Shown here one piece after another: positions 14,764-25,409 of a DNA stretch of 64,000 nucleotides. The stretch covers positions 62,001-126,000 of the forward strand of contig NZ_RHHM01000008.1 of the NCBI RefSeq assembly GCF_003846135.1, given 5' to 3'. A program made the position numbers and the translations under genes. Position 1 is the first letter of the stretch. Every line of letters starts with the position of its first letter. The DNA comes from Erwinia psidii (GTDB lineage Bacteria; Pseudomonadota; Gammaproteobacteria; Enterobacterales; Enterobacteriaceae). The notes under the pieces were generated by a model that was not told the origin of the DNA, made no database searches, and worked only from the letters and a program-made list of their open reading frames with translations.

Positions 14764-16542
14764 TTAATGGGGCAGTTTCTGCAAATGTTGCTCAAATTCA
14801 TCACTATTCATAAATCCGGTAACGCGTGATTGTGGGATCTCCCTGCCGCTGGCATCAAAGAACAGGATCGTTGGCAACCCCAGCACCTGCAGGCGCTCCA
14901 GCAACGCGTGGTCCTCGGCATTGTTCCTGCTGATATCTGCCTGGAGTAACTGGGTATTTTTCAACGCAGTCTGTACGCCCGGCTGGCTGAATGTATGCTG
15001 TTCAAACTCCTTGCAGGCGACGCACCAGTCGGCATAAAAATCGAGCATGGTGATGCGCCCATTGCTGTTTTGCCGTGCCTCGTTAAGTGATCCGACATCG
15101 CTGATACGATGAAAGTTGAGGTGCGCGATCTTTGCCGCCCTTGTCGGGGTAGCAAAAGCCCAGTCCTGTAGTGGACGGGCTGCAACCAGTGCCGCTGCCA
15201 GCATCACGATTTGCGCCAGGCGCAGCCAGCCATTAGCGGATTTCAGGCTGATAAAAGCCCAGCCAAAAAAGGCGACGCCCAGCAGGCTCCACAGCCGCAA
15301 TCCCCAGAGATCGCCCACTATCCGTGCCATCAGGAAAACCGGCAGGGCAAGGATCACGAAGCCAAACCCTTCCTTAACGGTCCGCATCCAGTCGCCGCTT
15401 TTGGGCAGCAGGCGATGGCCAAACAGCGTGACGGCAATCAGTGGCAAGCCCATCCCCAGCGCATAAAGATACAGGGTGCCGGCTCCGGCCAGCAGATTGC
15501 CGCGTTGGGCGATATAAAGCAGGATGGCGCTGAGCGGGGCGGTGGTGCAGGGGGAGCAAATCAAGCCAGCCAGCGCGCCCATTACCATTACGCCGCTAAG
15601 CGAGCCTTCCCGTTGGCGGTTGCTCAACAGCGCCAGCCTGGTCTGTAACGAAGAGGGCAGTTGCAGGGAAAACAGGCCAAACATCGACAGTGCCAGCAGA
15701 ATAAACAGTAGTGACAGGCCGATCAGAACAGCGGGTGACTGCAATGCTGCCTGGAAACGCAATCCGGCTGCTGCGACAGTCACTCCCATTACCGTGTAGG
15801 TCAGCGCCATACCCTGTACGTAGCTCATGGCCAGCGCAAACAGACGGCCGAAAGAATACCGGTGCTGATGACCCAGTATAATGCCGGAAATCAGTGGGTA
15901 CATTGGTAAAACGCACGGAGTAAAAGCCACGCCAATGCCGATTAGCAGCGCCCACAGTGGTGAAAAAGGCAGTTTTTCAGTCGGGGAGTCGTGCTGTGCG
16001 GCAGATGTTGGCGTTGTCGTATCATGTGGTGCTGCGTTGGATGTTGCAGGGGGCTGTGGCTTCCCCATCACTTCGTTTAGCGGCAGGGTGCGGGTTTCAG
16101 GGGGATAACAGAAACCGGCGGCAGCACAGCCCTGCCATGTGACCGTCACCGTTGAACCTTTTGCGGCCCGCAGCAAAGTGAAGGGCAGTGTCAGGCTTTC
16201 CTGATAAATCGCCGTTTTGCCATAAAACTCATCTTCGTGTGGCTTGCCTTCGGGTAGCTTCCAGTCAGCCAGTTGCGCATCTTTTACAACAATTCTGAGC
16301 TGCTGGCGGTAGAGGTAATAATCTGGCTTAATCTGCCAGCTGAGCGTTAGCCTGTTATTCTGTTGGTTGAAATCAAAAGCAAAAGCCTGGCTGGCGGTGA
16401 CAAACTGGTTGCCATGTTGCCCGAAAATCGAGGCGACAGCCGGCGGAAGTAGCAGGCCGTTGAGCAGCAAAAAAATACATAATTTCAGATATCTGACCAT
16501 GGCAGGTAACTGCATTCTCCATGTTGACTGAATAACCGGCAT
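14764..16542 (-). CDS. dsbD: Thiol:disulfide interchange protein DsbD
   Basis: 592 aa as drawn. DsbD carries electrons from cytoplasmic thioredoxin across the inner membrane to DsbC, DsbG and CcmG. A signal peptide ([17 protein letters not shown]) precedes the periplasmic alpha domain with its Cys pair ([15 protein letters not shown]). The eight-helix beta domain has [13 protein letters not shown] and [13 protein letters not shown]. The C-terminal thioredoxin-like gamma domain has WCVACKEFE and [16 protein letters not shown]. coli DsbD is 565 aa. The first 10-17 residues may not be translated, since MQLPAMVRY or MVRYLKL could be the start. cutA, which precedes dsbD in E. coli, is missing. Confidence 0.95.
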   Translation of the reverse strand: MPVIQSTWRMQLPAMVRYLKLCIFLLLNGLLLPPAVASIFGQHGNQFVTASQAFAFDFNQQNNRLTLSWQIKPDYYLYRQQLRIVVKDAQLADWKLPEGKPHEDEFYGKTAIYQESLTLPFTLLRAAKGSTVTVTWQGCAAAGFCYPPETRTLPLNEVMGKPQPPATSNAAPHDTTTPTSAAQHDSPTEKLPFSPLWALLIGIGVAFTPCVLPMYPLISGIILGHQHRYSFGRLFALAMSYVQGMALTYTVMGVTVAAAGLRFQAALQSPAVLIGLSLLFILLALSMFGLFSLQLPSSLQTRLALLSNRQREGSLSGVMVMGALAGLICSPCTTAPLSAILLYIAQRGNLLAGAGTLYLYALGMGLPLIAVTLFGHRLLPKSGDWMRTVKEGFGFVILALPVFLMARIVGDLWGLRLWSLLGVAFFGWAFISLKSANGWLRLAQIVMLAAALVAARPLQDWAFATPTRAAKIAHLNFHRISDVGSLNEARQNSNGRITMLDFYADWCVACKEFEQHTFSQPGVQTALKNTQLLQADISRNNAEDHALLERLQVLGLPTILFFDASGREIPQSRVTGFMNSDEFEQHLQKLPH

Positions 16543-16645
16543 TGGCTCGGATGGCTCGTGGAATGGCCAGCAAGGTCCATTCTGCGGCAGAGAAATATAT
16601 CACGGCGCGGCGGTTGACGCTTTTCAGGATGTAACCGATGAAACA

Positions 16646-16664
16646 GGGCGGAATGCATCCGCCC
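16646..16664 (-). terminator. Terminator-like hairpin after dcuA
   Basis: On the minus strand GGGCGGA-TGCAT-TCCGCCC follows the dcuA stop by 6 bases and is followed by TGTTTCA. A perfect 7-bp GC-rich stem with a weak T tract. Confidence 0.6.
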
Positions 16665-16670
16665 AACAGA

Positions 16671-17972
16671 TTACAGAAACAGGTGGCCAAACAGAAACCC
16701 GCAGGCAACTGACAGAACAATCGCCAGCGTGCCGGGCACAATAAACGAGTGATTAAAGACAAATTTACCGATGCGAGTGGAACCGGTATCGTCCATCTCC
16801 ACCGCCGCCAGCAACGTAGGATAGGTTGGCAGGACAAACAGCGCCGATACAGCGGCGAAAGAGGCCACCGCGGTGAGGGGAGACACGCCAAGCATCAGTG
16901 CGGCAGGCATTAATGCCTGCGTGGTGGCCGCCTGTGAATAGAGTAACGTGGACGCAAAAAACAGGATCACCGCCAGCATCCAGGGATAATGATTTAACAG
17001 TTCGCCGGCTACCTCCTGGATACCCGCAATATGTGCTTTTACAAAAGTGTCGCCAAGCCAGGCCACACCCATCACGCAGATACAGGCGCTCATGCCCGAT
17101 TTAAAGGTACTGGCAGAGAGAATTTTGGCGGTGTCCACTTTGCAGGTCAGGCAGATTAGCGCTGCGGTGGTCAACATAAACGTCACGATAGCCTCATTAC
17201 GGGGCAGAACCGGGTTGGCAATCAGCGCAACGTTTTTACTGATGGCGGTGGCATAGAGCACCACGGCGGTAATACCCAGCAGGAAAAGCAATACGGCCCG
17301 CTTTGCGCCCGATTGAACTTCAGTATCCTGCGGACCGCGCAGCACGGTTTTCCCTTCTGCCAGCCGTTGTTGATAAACCGCATCGTCCTTCAGTTCGCAG
17401 CCAAGAAAGTTGGTGATCAGCGCGGCCAGAAAAATAGCGACCATCGTTGAGGTGATGGCCACCGCCAGCAGATCCAGATAGCTGACCCCGTGTGGTTCGA
17501 GGAGGCCGGAAAGGAACACCACGGCGGCAGAAATAGGTGAAGCAGTAATAGCGATTTGTGAAGCGACAACCGCGATGGAAAGTGGGCGCGAAGGGCGCAC
17601 GCCTTGCTCTTTTGCCACCTCGGCAATTACCGGCAGGGTAGAAAATGCGGTATGGCCTGTCCCGGCGAGCAACGTCATCATGTAGGTTACCAGCGGTGCC
17701 AGCAAGGTGATGTGGCGTGGATGCCGACGTAGCAGGCGTTCAGCCAGACTGACCAGATAATGCATTCCGCCTGCGACCTGCATCGCAGCAATCGCGGCGA
17801 TCACCGCCATGATAATCTGGATAACGTCAAACGGGATGGCGCCGGGCTTTATCTGAAAACCCAGCGTAAGGATTAAGGTACCCATGCCACCGGCAAAACC
17901 AATGCCGATACCGCCCAGTCTGGCCCCTAAATAAATCGCCGCCAACACGATAATTAATTGCGGCACAATCAT
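16671..17972 (-). CDS. dcuA: Anaerobic C4-dicarboxylate transporter DcuA
   Basis: 433 aa from ATG 17972 (GGGGA upstream), the same length as E. coli DcuA. It exchanges aspartate, fumarate, malate and succinate across the inner membrane during anaerobic growth. It is hydrophobic throughout with about ten spans. Family blocks are LGARLGGIGIGFAGGMGTL at the N-terminus, PVIAEVAKEQGVRPSRPLS, ITASPISAAVVFLSG, KSGMSACICVMGVAWLGDTF, SQAATTQALMPAALML and MDDTGSTRIGKFVFNH near the end. It lies directly downstream of aspA, whose product releases fumarate from aspartate, so the pair feeds fumarate respiration by the Frd enzyme encoded 8 kb away. Confidence 0.97.
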   Translation of the reverse strand: MIVPQLIIVLAAIYLGARLGGIGIGFAGGMGTLILTLGFQIKPGAIPFDVIQIIMAVIAAIAAMQVAGGMHYLVSLAERLLRRHPRHITLLAPLVTYMMTLLAGTGHTAFSTLPVIAEVAKEQGVRPSRPLSIAVVASQIAITASPISAAVVFLSGLLEPHGVSYLDLLAVAITSTMVAIFLAALITNFLGCELKDDAVYQQRLAEGKTVLRGPQDTEVQSGAKRAVLLFLLGITAVVLYATAISKNVALIANPVLPRNEAIVTFMLTTAALICLTCKVDTAKILSASTFKSGMSACICVMGVAWLGDTFVKAHIAGIQEVAGELLNHYPWMLAVILFFASTLLYSQAATTQALMPAALMLGVSPLTAVASFAAVSALFVLPTYPTLLAAVEMDDTGSTRIGKFVFNHSFIVPGTLAIVLSVACGFLFGHLFL

Positions 17973-18031
17973 GATGCGTTCCCCTGTATTTTTTTTGCAA
18001 ATCAACCGTTAAAAAGATGTATCTGTCGTCA

Positions 18032-18069
18032 ATAAAAAAGGCACGTCGTTCAGAGAACGTCCGTGCCTT
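18032..18069 (-). terminator. Terminator between aspA and dcuA
   Basis: On the minus strand AAGGCACG and CGTGCCTT pair around a loop that contains a further GACGTTC/GAACG pairing, followed by a T tract (18032-18037 read as A on the plus strand). It lies in the aspA-dcuA gap, so dcuA would need read-through or its own promoter. Confidence 0.8.
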
Positions 18070-18088
18070 GAAGGCTTAGCCCGTTAAA

Positions 18089-19522
18089 TCATTCATCTTC
18101 ATCTGTGTAGCGTTTGGCTTTGTAGGCCGGGTACATCAGATTGTGGGTGGAGAAAATATCATCCAGCTCCGTTTCGGTGAGCAGACCCCGCTCCAGTACC
18201 ACTTCGCGGACGCTTTTACCCGTCTCCGCGCATATTTTGCCGACGATATCGCCATTATGGTGGCCGATATAGGGGTTCAGATAAGTCACAATACCAATGG
18301 AATTAAACACGTAGGCTTCACATATCGCCCTGTTGGCGGTGATGCCGTTAACGCATTTTTCCAGCAGGTTATAACAGGCATTGGTCAGAATATGCACCGA
18401 TTCAAACATTGCCTGGCCGATGACAGGCTCCATCACGTTAAGCTGCAACTGACCCGCTTCGGAAGCCATGGTCACGGTAACGTCATTACCGATGACTTTG
18501 AAGCAGACCTGATTGACCACTTCAGGCACCACCGGGTTTACCTTGGCGGGCATGATGGAAGAACCGGCCTGAAGTTCAGGCAGGTTGATTTCATTCAGAC
18601 CGGCACGCGGACCAGAAGAGAGCAGACGTAAATCGTTACAGATTTTGGACAGCTTCACCGCCAGGCGTTTCAGGGCACTGTGTACCATTACATAGGCACC
18701 ACAGTCGGAGGTAGCTTCAATCAGGTCCTCCGCCGGAACGCAGGGCAGCTTACTCACCTCGGCCAGCTTTTTCACGGCCAGTTGTTGGTAGCCATCCGGG
18801 GTGTTCAGGCGGGTGCCGATGGCGGTTGCTCCCAGGTTCACCTCCAGCAGCAATTCAGCGGTACGCAGAATGCTTTTGATCTCTTCATTCAGCAGTACGT
18901 TAAAGGCGTGGAATTCCTGACCCAGCGTCATGGGCACCGCGTCCTGCAACTGAGTACGGCCCATTTTCAGGATGGTGTTAAATTCGATGGCCTTGCGCTC
19001 GAAGCCTTCACTGAGTTGCCCAATTGCATCCAGTAACTTCAAAATGGATGAATAGACCGCGATGCGAAAACCGGTTGGATAGGCGTCGTTAGTGGACTGG
19101 CATTTATTGACGTGGTCATTTGGATTAAGGAACTGATATTCCCCTTTCTGGTGTCCCATCAGCTCCAGACCAATATTGGCTAATACTTCGTTGGTGTTCA
19201 TATTCACCGACGTCCCAGCGCCTCCCTGATAGACATCAACCGGAAACTGATCCATGCATTTACCGTTGTTCAGGACTTCTTCACAGGCCTGAATAATGGT
19301 GTTAGCGATATTACGAGGCAGGGTTTTTAACTCTTTATTGGCCATCGCAGCGGCCTGCTTAACCATGACCATACCGCGGACAAATTCGGGGATGTCACTG
19401 ATTTTACTGTTGCTGATAGAGAAATTTTCAATCGCACGCAGAGTATGAACACCGTAGTAAGCATCCGCCGGGACTTCACGTATACCTAACAGGTCTTCTT
19501 CGATACGAATGTCATTAGTCAT
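18089..19522 (-). CDS. aspA: Aspartate ammonia-lyase AspA
   Basis: 477 aa; E. coli AspA has 478. The enzyme converts L-aspartate to fumarate and ammonia as a cytoplasmic homotetramer of the fumarase/aspartase superfamily. The catalytic flexible-loop signature [11 protein letters not shown] is present, as are the substrate-binding blocks [17 protein letters not shown] and [17 protein letters not shown]. The C-terminus is acidic (YTDEDE). The ribosome site AGAAGG lies just before the ATG. dcuA follows on the same strand. Fumarate made here can serve as the terminal acceptor for FrdABCD. Confidence 0.98.
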   Translation of the reverse strand: MTNDIRIEEDLLGIREVPADAYYGVHTLRAIENFSISNSKISDIPEFVRGMVMVKQAAAMANKELKTLPRNIANTIIQACEEVLNNGKCMDQFPVDVYQGGAGTSVNMNTNEVLANIGLELMGHQKGEYQFLNPNDHVNKCQSTNDAYPTGFRIAVYSSILKLLDAIGQLSEGFERKAIEFNTILKMGRTQLQDAVPMTLGQEFHAFNVLLNEEIKSILRTAELLLEVNLGATAIGTRLNTPDGYQQLAVKKLAEVSKLPCVPAEDLIEATSDCGAYVMVHSALKRLAVKLSKICNDLRLLSSGPRAGLNEINLPELQAGSSIMPAKVNPVVPEVVNQVCFKVIGNDVTVTMASEAGQLQLNVMEPVIGQAMFESVHILTNACYNLLEKCVNGITANRAICEAYVFNSIGIVTYLNPYIGHHNGDIVGKICAETGKSVREVVLERGLLTETELDDIFSTHNLMYPAYKAKRYTDEDE

Positions 19523-19876
19523 GGGAACCTTCTTTATTAACGTCCTTCATCATTATTCTCAGCGCTTTTTGGTGGGGTGGTTATCACAAATAAAGCGAAT
19601 ATAGGCCGCCAGGGGCGACATTTTTATCCATTTTGTATTTCCAGAACACGATTATATTCACCTAAATGTAAAGATCTTAACGTCTATCGATTTTTCTCTG
19701 CTCTGCAAGCATCCTATTACGGCGCGCATCATCGCCGACAAGTTTACCGGTATGAGTTTCCTTCTGGAAGGTTGAAAAATGCCGGTGGAGTACCTATTTC
19801 TGAATAACATGATCGCGACGATCTTTTTTTGCCATCACGCCTTCTGCTGGATGGCCCTGATCAACAGGAGATTACG
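19523..19876. other. aspA-fxsA divergent intergenic region
   Basis: 354 bases without a gene I accept. It must hold the aspA promoter (minus) and the fxsA promoter (plus). It is AT-rich, and TTTGTGATAAC at 19581-19591 (minus) resembles one half of a CRP/FNR-type site. I cannot place a full consensus site or a convincing -10/-35 pair. Confidence 0.5.
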
Positions 19877-20332
19877 GTGCGTTCGATACCGTTTATAGTA
19901 CTTTTCATTCTGGCGTGGATTGAGATCACGCTTTTTATCCAGGTAGCGCATGTGCTGGGTGTACTGGCGACCATGCTGTTGGTGATATTAAGCTCCTGCA
20001 TTGGTATTTCGCTGGTGAAGAAGCAGGGCATAAAGAACTTCAGGCTCATGCAACAGAAGCTGGCGGCAGGCGAAAGCCCGGCTGCCGAAATGATCAAAAG
20101 CGTGTCGTTAATCCTGGCGGGTTTTTTACTTTTACTGCCGGGTTTTTTCACCGATTTTCTGGGCCTGCTGTTACTGCTACCGCCGGTGCAAAAGCACCTG
20201 ACGTTGAAACTGATGCCACATTTGCGCGTCTGGCGCGGCACCAACCCCGACAGTGGCTTTACCGTCGATGGCGAGTATGAGCGTAAAGAGGCAAAACAGC
20301 TTGAACACGACCACAAGCGTGATGAGCGATAA
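19877..20332 (+). CDS. fxsA: Membrane protein FxsA (phage T7 exclusion suppressor)
   Basis: 151 aa from GTG 19877, supported by AGGAG 7 bases upstream and by alignment with E. coli FxsA (158 aa). In E. coli its overexpression suppresses F-plasmid exclusion of phage T7; its normal role is unknown. Hydrophobic spans cover residues 4-45 (PFIVLFILAWIEITLFIQVA, VLGVLATMLLVILSSCIG). The strongly conserved cytoplasmic or loop block AAEMIKSVSLILAGFLLLLP is followed by FFTDFLGLLLLLPPVQKHLT. The C-terminal tail is hydrophilic and His/Asp-rich. It lies between aspA and groSL as in E. coli, but yjeH is missing. Confidence 0.93.
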   Translation: MRSIPFIVLFILAWIEITLFIQVAHVLGVLATMLLVILSSCIGISLVKKQGIKNFRLMQQKLAAGESPAAEMIKSVSLILAGFLLLLPGFFTDFLGLLLLLPPVQKHLTLKLMPHLRVWRGTNPDSGFTVDGEYERKEAKQLEHDHKRDER

Positions 20333-20338
20333 GACAGC

Positions 20339-20370
20339 AAAAGGTGGAACATTCCGCCTTTTCGTTTTTT
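20339..20370 (+). terminator. fxsA terminator
   Basis: AAAGGTGGAA and TTCCGCCTTT form a 10-bp stem (one G-T pair) with a CA/T loop, followed by TTCGTTTTTT, right after the fxsA stop. Confidence 0.8.
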
Positions 20371-20371
20371 A

Positions 20372-20515
20372 GAGCCTGTCCCACCAGGCGTCATTGTCGC
20401 AGGCAGTTTGGACACGGACAGCGCGCAAAAACCGGAGCGTACACGAAGTACGTGAGGATTTTGAGCACTGCCCAGGGCCAAACTGGCAAATAAATTAGCC
20501 TAATGGGATAGGCTC
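20372..20515. mobile_element. 144-bp MITE-like element with 12-bp terminal inverted repeats
   Basis: The left end GAGCCTGTCCCA (20372-20383) and right end TGGGATAGGCTC (20504-20515) are inverted repeats with one mismatch. Both ends are flanked by TTA (20369-20371 and 20516-20518), a target-site duplication. There is no coding capacity. GCCTGT-type ends with a TNA duplication fit the IS5-superfamily (IS427-like) pattern, so a related transposase elsewhere may have moved it. It sits between the fxsA terminator and the groSL promoter. Confidence 0.75.
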
Positions 20516-20581
20516 TTAATGTGAATCAGCGCTTAATATTTGTGCAGTTGTGACACAGAAGAAAAATTTTTATTTTTTTGC

Positions 20582-20612
20582 CCTTGAAAGCGCCCGGTGC
20601 TGTCCCTATCTC
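20582..20612 (+). promoter_or_regulatory. Sigma-32 heat-shock promoter of groSL
   Basis: CTTGAAA (20583-20589) and CCCTATCT (20604-20611) separated by 14 bases match the sigma-32 consensus CTTGAAA-N13-15-CCCCATNT. They lie 80 bases upstream of groS, as in other enterobacteria. Confidence 0.85.
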
Positions 20613-20691
20613 TTCCGTCACGAAACCGTGTCAGCAAGGCCCGGTGTTCATCCCTAACAACAGATCTGGATTTCTCAAAGGAGAGCTATCA

Positions 20692-20985
20692 ATGAAAATT
20701 CGTCCGCTACATGACCGTGTAATTGTCAAGCGTAAAGAAGTGGAATCTAAATCAGCGGGTGGCATTGTTCTGACCGGCTCCGCAGCAGGCAAATCGACGC
20801 GTGCCGAAGTGCTCGCGGTAGGTAATGGCCGCATCCTCGAAAGTGGCGAAGTTAAACCACTGGACGTGAAAGTCGGTGACGTGGTTATTTTCAACGAAGG
20901 TTATGGTGCAAAAACTGAAAAAATCGACAACCAGGAAGTGCTGATCATTTCTGAAAGCGACATTCTGGCAATTGTTGAAGCCTGA
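20692..20985 (+). CDS. groS: Co-chaperonin GroES
   Basis: 97 aa, the normal enterobacterial length. GroES forms the heptameric lid of the GroEL folding chamber in the cytoplasm. The N-terminus [18 protein letters not shown] is near-universal. The mobile loop ([15 protein letters not shown], residues about 21-35) that docks on GroEL is intact. [20 protein letters not shown] closes the fold. A strong ribosome site (AAAGGAGAG) precedes ATG 20692. groL follows after 46 bases in one operon driven by the sigma-32 promoter upstream. Confidence 0.99.
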   Translation: MKIRPLHDRVIVKRKEVESKSAGGIVLTGSAAGKSTRAEVLAVGNGRILESGEVKPLDVKVGDVVIFNEGYGAKTEKIDNQEVLIISESDILAIVEA

Positions 20986-21019
20986 TTTTCACCTAACCTA
21001 CTGAACGAAAAGAACTTAA

Positions 21020-22687
<1,668 letters not shown>

Positions 22688-22708
22688 TCCCCCCACCCTT
22701 GTGAAAAG

Positions 22709-22740
22709 AAACCCCCGGTCTCTGACAGGGGGTTTTTCTT
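22709..22740 (+). terminator. groSL terminator
   Basis: AAACCCCC (22709-22716) pairs with GGGGGTTT (22728-22735) around GGTCTCTGACA, followed by a T-rich tract. Confidence 0.9.
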
Positions 22741-22881
22741 TTTTGGGGGGAAAGGGTATAAATAAGGACGCAAGAACTCACCTTAACAATGCGTTATCAG
22801 CATGATGAGCAATGAATGCTTATGTTAAGACCAGAATGCCCGGTATGGGCAGGCGCTCTGAAGATACTAACGAGGATAAAA

Positions 22882-23232
22882 ATGCGGATTAACACTTTGC
22901 TGGGATTCTCTGTGGCGGCGATGCTACTGGCAGGCTGTAGCAGTTCCAGAACACTCAGCTCTGCGGGAGAGCGAGTGACCTTCACGGACAAACAACCAGC
23001 GGCACACTGCCAGTTACTTGGCAACGTCACTGGCTCACAGAGTAACTGGTTAAGTGGGGCAGGTGGTGGTGAAAGCAGCTCCCTTCGTGGTGCAGCGAAT
23101 GACCTCCGCAATCGGGCCGCAGAGATGGGCGGTAACGTCATTTATGGTGCAACCAGTCCAACCCAGACCATCTGGTCAAGCTTTGCGCCGCTGGACAGCA
23201 AGATGACTGGCCAGGTATATAAGTGCCCGTGA
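22882..23232 (+). CDS. yjeI: YjeI-type lipoprotein (DUF4156)
   Basis: 116 aa from ATG 22882, which has AGGATA upstream and yields a lipoprotein signal with lipobox L-A-G-C at Cys19 (FSVAAMLLAGCSSS). E. coli YjeI has 117 aa. Conserved blocks are TDKQPAAHCQLLG, SNWLSG, LRGAANDLRNRAAEMGGNVI and the end TGQVYKCP. The two Cys (in HCQL and at the end) may form a disulfide. Function unknown; DUF4156 proteins are small envelope lipoproteins. It lies between groL and epmB as in E. coli. Confidence 0.92.
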   Translation: MRINTLLGFSVAAMLLAGCSSSRTLSSAGERVTFTDKQPAAHCQLLGNVTGSQSNWLSGAGGGESSSLRGAANDLRNRAAEMGGNVIYGATSPTQTIWSSFAPLDSKMTGQVYKCP

Positions 23233-23265
23233 TCACAGTATCAGGATAATTAGCCAATGAACGCA

Positions 23266-23284
23266 GGGCGAATAGCATTCGCCC
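23266..23284. terminator. Bidirectional terminator between yjeI and epmB
   Basis: GGGCGAAT (23266-23273) and ATTCGCCC (23277-23284) form a perfect stem with a 3-base loop in the gap between two convergent genes. Confidence 0.7.
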
Positions 23285-23318
23285 CCGTTGTGTTTTGGCA
23301 CGGCCCTCTTTTATCGAC

Positions 23319-24347
23319 CTAATTTTGTCGCAGTAGTAAATCGAGCGGTGTCTTGCTTTGCTCCCCACCAATCTCTCTCGCCAGCCTCGGCACCAGATAG
23401 CCAGACACCTGGCTCAGTAGTTCACGCATGATCCTGCGGGCTTGATCATCCGGTACCCAAAAGTGCGCTGCACCCTGGACCTTATCCAGTACGTGCAGAT
23501 AGTAGGGCAGTACCCCTGCATCAAACAGCGCGTTGCTTAACGCGGCCAGCGTGTTGGCGCTGTCGTTGATACCACGTAGCAACACGCTCTGATTGAGTAG
23601 CGTCACATTGGCCCGCTTCAGCTGTTGCAGGGCATGGCGCAGTTCATCGCCAATTTCCTGTGCATGATTAATATGCGTCACCAGCAGGAGTTGCAGGCGA
23701 GAGTGTGCCAGCCGCTGGCACAGCGCCGGCGTGATACGGCTTGGGATGACGACCGGCAGCCTGCTGTGAATGCGCAGTCGTTTAATATGCGGGATCTGTT
23801 CCAGCGCGGAGATCAGCCAGTCCAACTCACTGTCTTTTGCCATCAGCGGATCGCCGCCAGAAAAAATAATCTCATCCAGTTCTGGCTGCTCTCGGATATA
23901 CTCCAGAGCCTGCTGCCAGTTGCGCCTGTTACCCTGATTTTCGGCATAGGGAAAATGGCGGCGGAAACAGTAGCGGCAGTTGACGGCGCACCCGCCTTTG
24001 ACCAGTAGCAGCGCTCGGTTACGATATTTATGTAACAGCCCCGGCACCACGCTGCTCTGTTCATCAAGCGGGTCGGTGCTGTAACCCGGCGTATCAATGA
24101 ACTCCTCGCGTGCGGTGACAACCTGTAGCAGGAGAGGATCTTGTGGGTTGCCTTTTTGCATTCTTGCGGCGAAAGCGCGTGGGACGCGCAGGGCAAAAAG
24201 GCGGCGTGCCTCGGTGCCCATCACCAGTGCAGGATGTGAATCGAGGCCTAATAGTTGCAATAATTCGGCAGGATCGGTGATTACATCTGCAAGTTGATGC
24301 AACCATTCTTCTCGCGAAGGTATGTTTAGGGTTACAATGTCTGCCAT
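23319..24347 (-). CDS. epmB: EF-P-(R)-beta-lysylation protein EpmB (lysine 2,3-aminomutase)
   Basis: 342 aa, as in E. coli. This radical-SAM, PLP-dependent enzyme turns (S)-alpha-lysine into (R)-beta-lysine, which EpmA then attaches to elongation factor P. The radical-SAM cluster motif is CAVNCRYCFRRHF (Cys-x3-Cys-x2-Cys). DEIIFSGGDPL follows as the SAM-binding block, and the PLP lysine is expected near HVLDKVQGAAHF. The N-terminus ITD..ELLQLLGL is family-typical. It is divergent from efp, 41 bases apart, a functional pairing conserved across gamma-proteobacteria. Confidence 0.97.
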   Translation of the reverse strand: MADIVTLNIPSREEWLHQLADVITDPAELLQLLGLDSHPALVMGTEARRLFALRVPRAFAARMQKGNPQDPLLLQVVTAREEFIDTPGYSTDPLDEQSSVVPGLLHKYRNRALLLVKGGCAVNCRYCFRRHFPYAENQGNRRNWQQALEYIREQPELDEIIFSGGDPLMAKDSELDWLISALEQIPHIKRLRIHSRLPVVIPSRITPALCQRLAHSRLQLLLVTHINHAQEIGDELRHALQQLKRANVTLLNQSVLLRGINDSANTLAALSNALFDAGVLPYYLHVLDKVQGAAHFWVPDDQARRIMRELLSQVSGYLVPRLAREIGGEQSKTPLDLLLRQN

Positions 24348-24388
24348 TTTTTTGGCTAAGTACCAGTATTAAATTGTAGAGGGCCTTT

Positions 24389-24955
24389 ATGGCGACTTAT
24401 TCTAGCAACGATTTCCGTCCCGGTCTTAAAATCATGTTCGAAGGCGAACCTTACGCCGTTGAATCAAGTGAGTTTGTAAAACCCGGCAAAGGCCAGGCAT
24501 TTGCCCGCGTGAAAATGCGCCGTCTGCTGACCGGCACCCGCGTCGAGAAAACCTTCAAATCTACTGATTCGGCAGAAGGTGCTGACGTGGTGGATACCAA
24601 CCTGAGCTACCTCTACAACGACGGTGAGTTCTTCCATTTCATGCACCCGGAAACCTTTGAACAGCATCCTGTTGAAGCAAAAACGGTGGGTGATGCGGCA
24701 AAATGGCTGCTGGATAATGCAGAGTGCATCGTGACGCTGTGGAACGGCAAGCCAATTCAGGTGTTGCCACCCAACTTCGTTGAGCTGGAAGTGGTGGATA
24801 CCGATCCGGGTCTGAAAGGTGATACGGCCGGTACGGGCGGCAAGCCTGCCACCCTGTCTACCGGGGCGGTGGTAAAAGTGCCTCTGTTTGTGCAGATTGG
24901 TGAAGTGATCAAGGTGGATACCCGTTCTGCTGAGTATGTCTCTCGGGTAAAATAA
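24389..24955 (+). CDS. efp: Translation elongation factor P
   Basis: 188 aa, the standard length. EF-P binds between the P and E sites of the ribosome and rescues stalling at polyproline. The modified lysine corresponds to Lys34 in [12 protein letters not shown], within the tip loop of domain I. Domains II ([18 protein letters not shown]) and III ([20 protein letters not shown]) are complete. The enzymes that modify it, EpmB (divergent neighbour) and EpmA (29561-30538), are both in the window, so beta-lysylation is expected. A terminator follows at once. Confidence 0.99.
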   Translation: MATYSSNDFRPGLKIMFEGEPYAVESSEFVKPGKGQAFARVKMRRLLTGTRVEKTFKSTDSAEGADVVDTNLSYLYNDGEFFHFMHPETFEQHPVEAKTVGDAAKWLLDNAECIVTLWNGKPIQVLPPNFVELEVVDTDPGLKGDTAGTGGKPATLSTGAVVKVPLFVQIGEVIKVDTRSAEYVSRVK

Positions 24956-24965
24956 GCGAAATATC

Positions 24966-24988
24966 GGGCCTGCTTTCAGGCCCTTTTC
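24966..24988 (+). terminator. efp terminator
   Basis: GGGCCT (24966-24971) pairs with AGGCCC (24978-24983), followed by TTTTC. Confidence 0.8.
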
Positions 24989-25009
24989 TGACGATGTGGT
25001 TTTGACCAG

Positions 25010-25141
25010 ATGATGAACCGGATAGTATTTATTGCCGTGGTACTGTTAATGGCCAGCGCGTTGAGCAGCTGTAACACGTTTCATGGTTTTGGTGAGGATG
25101 TACAGCATCTTGGTGGGGCTATTTCCCACGCTGCCAGCTAA
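25010..25141 (+). CDS. ecnA: Entericidin A-type lipoprotein
   Basis: 43 aa. It starts MMNRIVFIAVVLLMASALSS followed by Cys21 of the lipobox. The mature peptide, CNTFHGFGEDVQHLGGAI, matches EcnA of E. coli (CNTARGFGEDIKHLG). EcnA is described as the antidote partner of the bacteriolytic lipoprotein EcnB. The peptide is too small for usual gene finders. Two ATGs in tandem are possible starts. It lies just after the efp terminator, as in E. coli, and is followed by ecnB. Confidence 0.9.
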   Translation: MMNRIVFIAVVLLMASALSSCNTFHGFGEDVQHLGGAISHAAS

Positions 25142-25239
25142 CTGAAAACCGCCTTTTACCGCATGCAGTACGCGCGTTCTGGATAATTACAGCTATGCTT
25201 TATTTGCTGTATCTTACTTCGGGTTAAAAGGACATTGTC

Positions 25240-25374
25240 ATGTTGAAAAAAAGTATTATTGCCATTCTTTCCGTACTGGTGCTTTCATCCGCACTCACCG
25301 CCTGCAATACCACACGCGGCGTGGGCGAAGACGTATCAGCGGGCGGCCGAGCCATCCAGCGCAGCGCACAGTAA
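25240..25374 (+). CDS. ecnB: Entericidin B-type lipoprotein
   Basis: 44 aa. It starts [20 protein letters not shown] with lipobox Cys22. The mature part, [20 protein letters not shown], is characteristic of EcnB, the bacteriolytic member of the entericidin pair. In E. coli its transcription depends on sigma-S. The ribosome site AAAAGGA precedes ATG 25240. The 98 bases between ecnA and ecnB have room for a separate promoter. A bidirectional hairpin follows, shared with convergent blc. Confidence 0.9.
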   Translation: MLKKSIIAILSVLVLSSALTACNTTRGVGEDVSAGGRAIQRSAQ

Positions 25375-25378
25375 GCAG

Positions 25379-25407
25379 AAAGCTGGTGTCCACAAGGCAC
25401 CGGCTTT
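25379..25407. terminator. Bidirectional terminator between ecnB and blc
   Basis: AAAGCTGGTG (25379-25388) pairs with CACCGGCTTT (25398-25407) with one G-T pair, flanked by T on one side and A on the other, between convergent genes. Confidence 0.75.
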
Positions 25408-25409
25408 AA

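Noticed and set aside
16373-16891. Possible cutA remnant in the frame spanning dcuA and dsbD
   Set aside because: The peptide between the two genes shows none of the CutA blocks; it is read-through of dcuA antiframe and dsbD leader sequence.
19577-19807. Small plus-strand frame between aspA and fxsA
   Set aside because: No ribosome site, no family resemblance, and it lies where divergent promoters are required.
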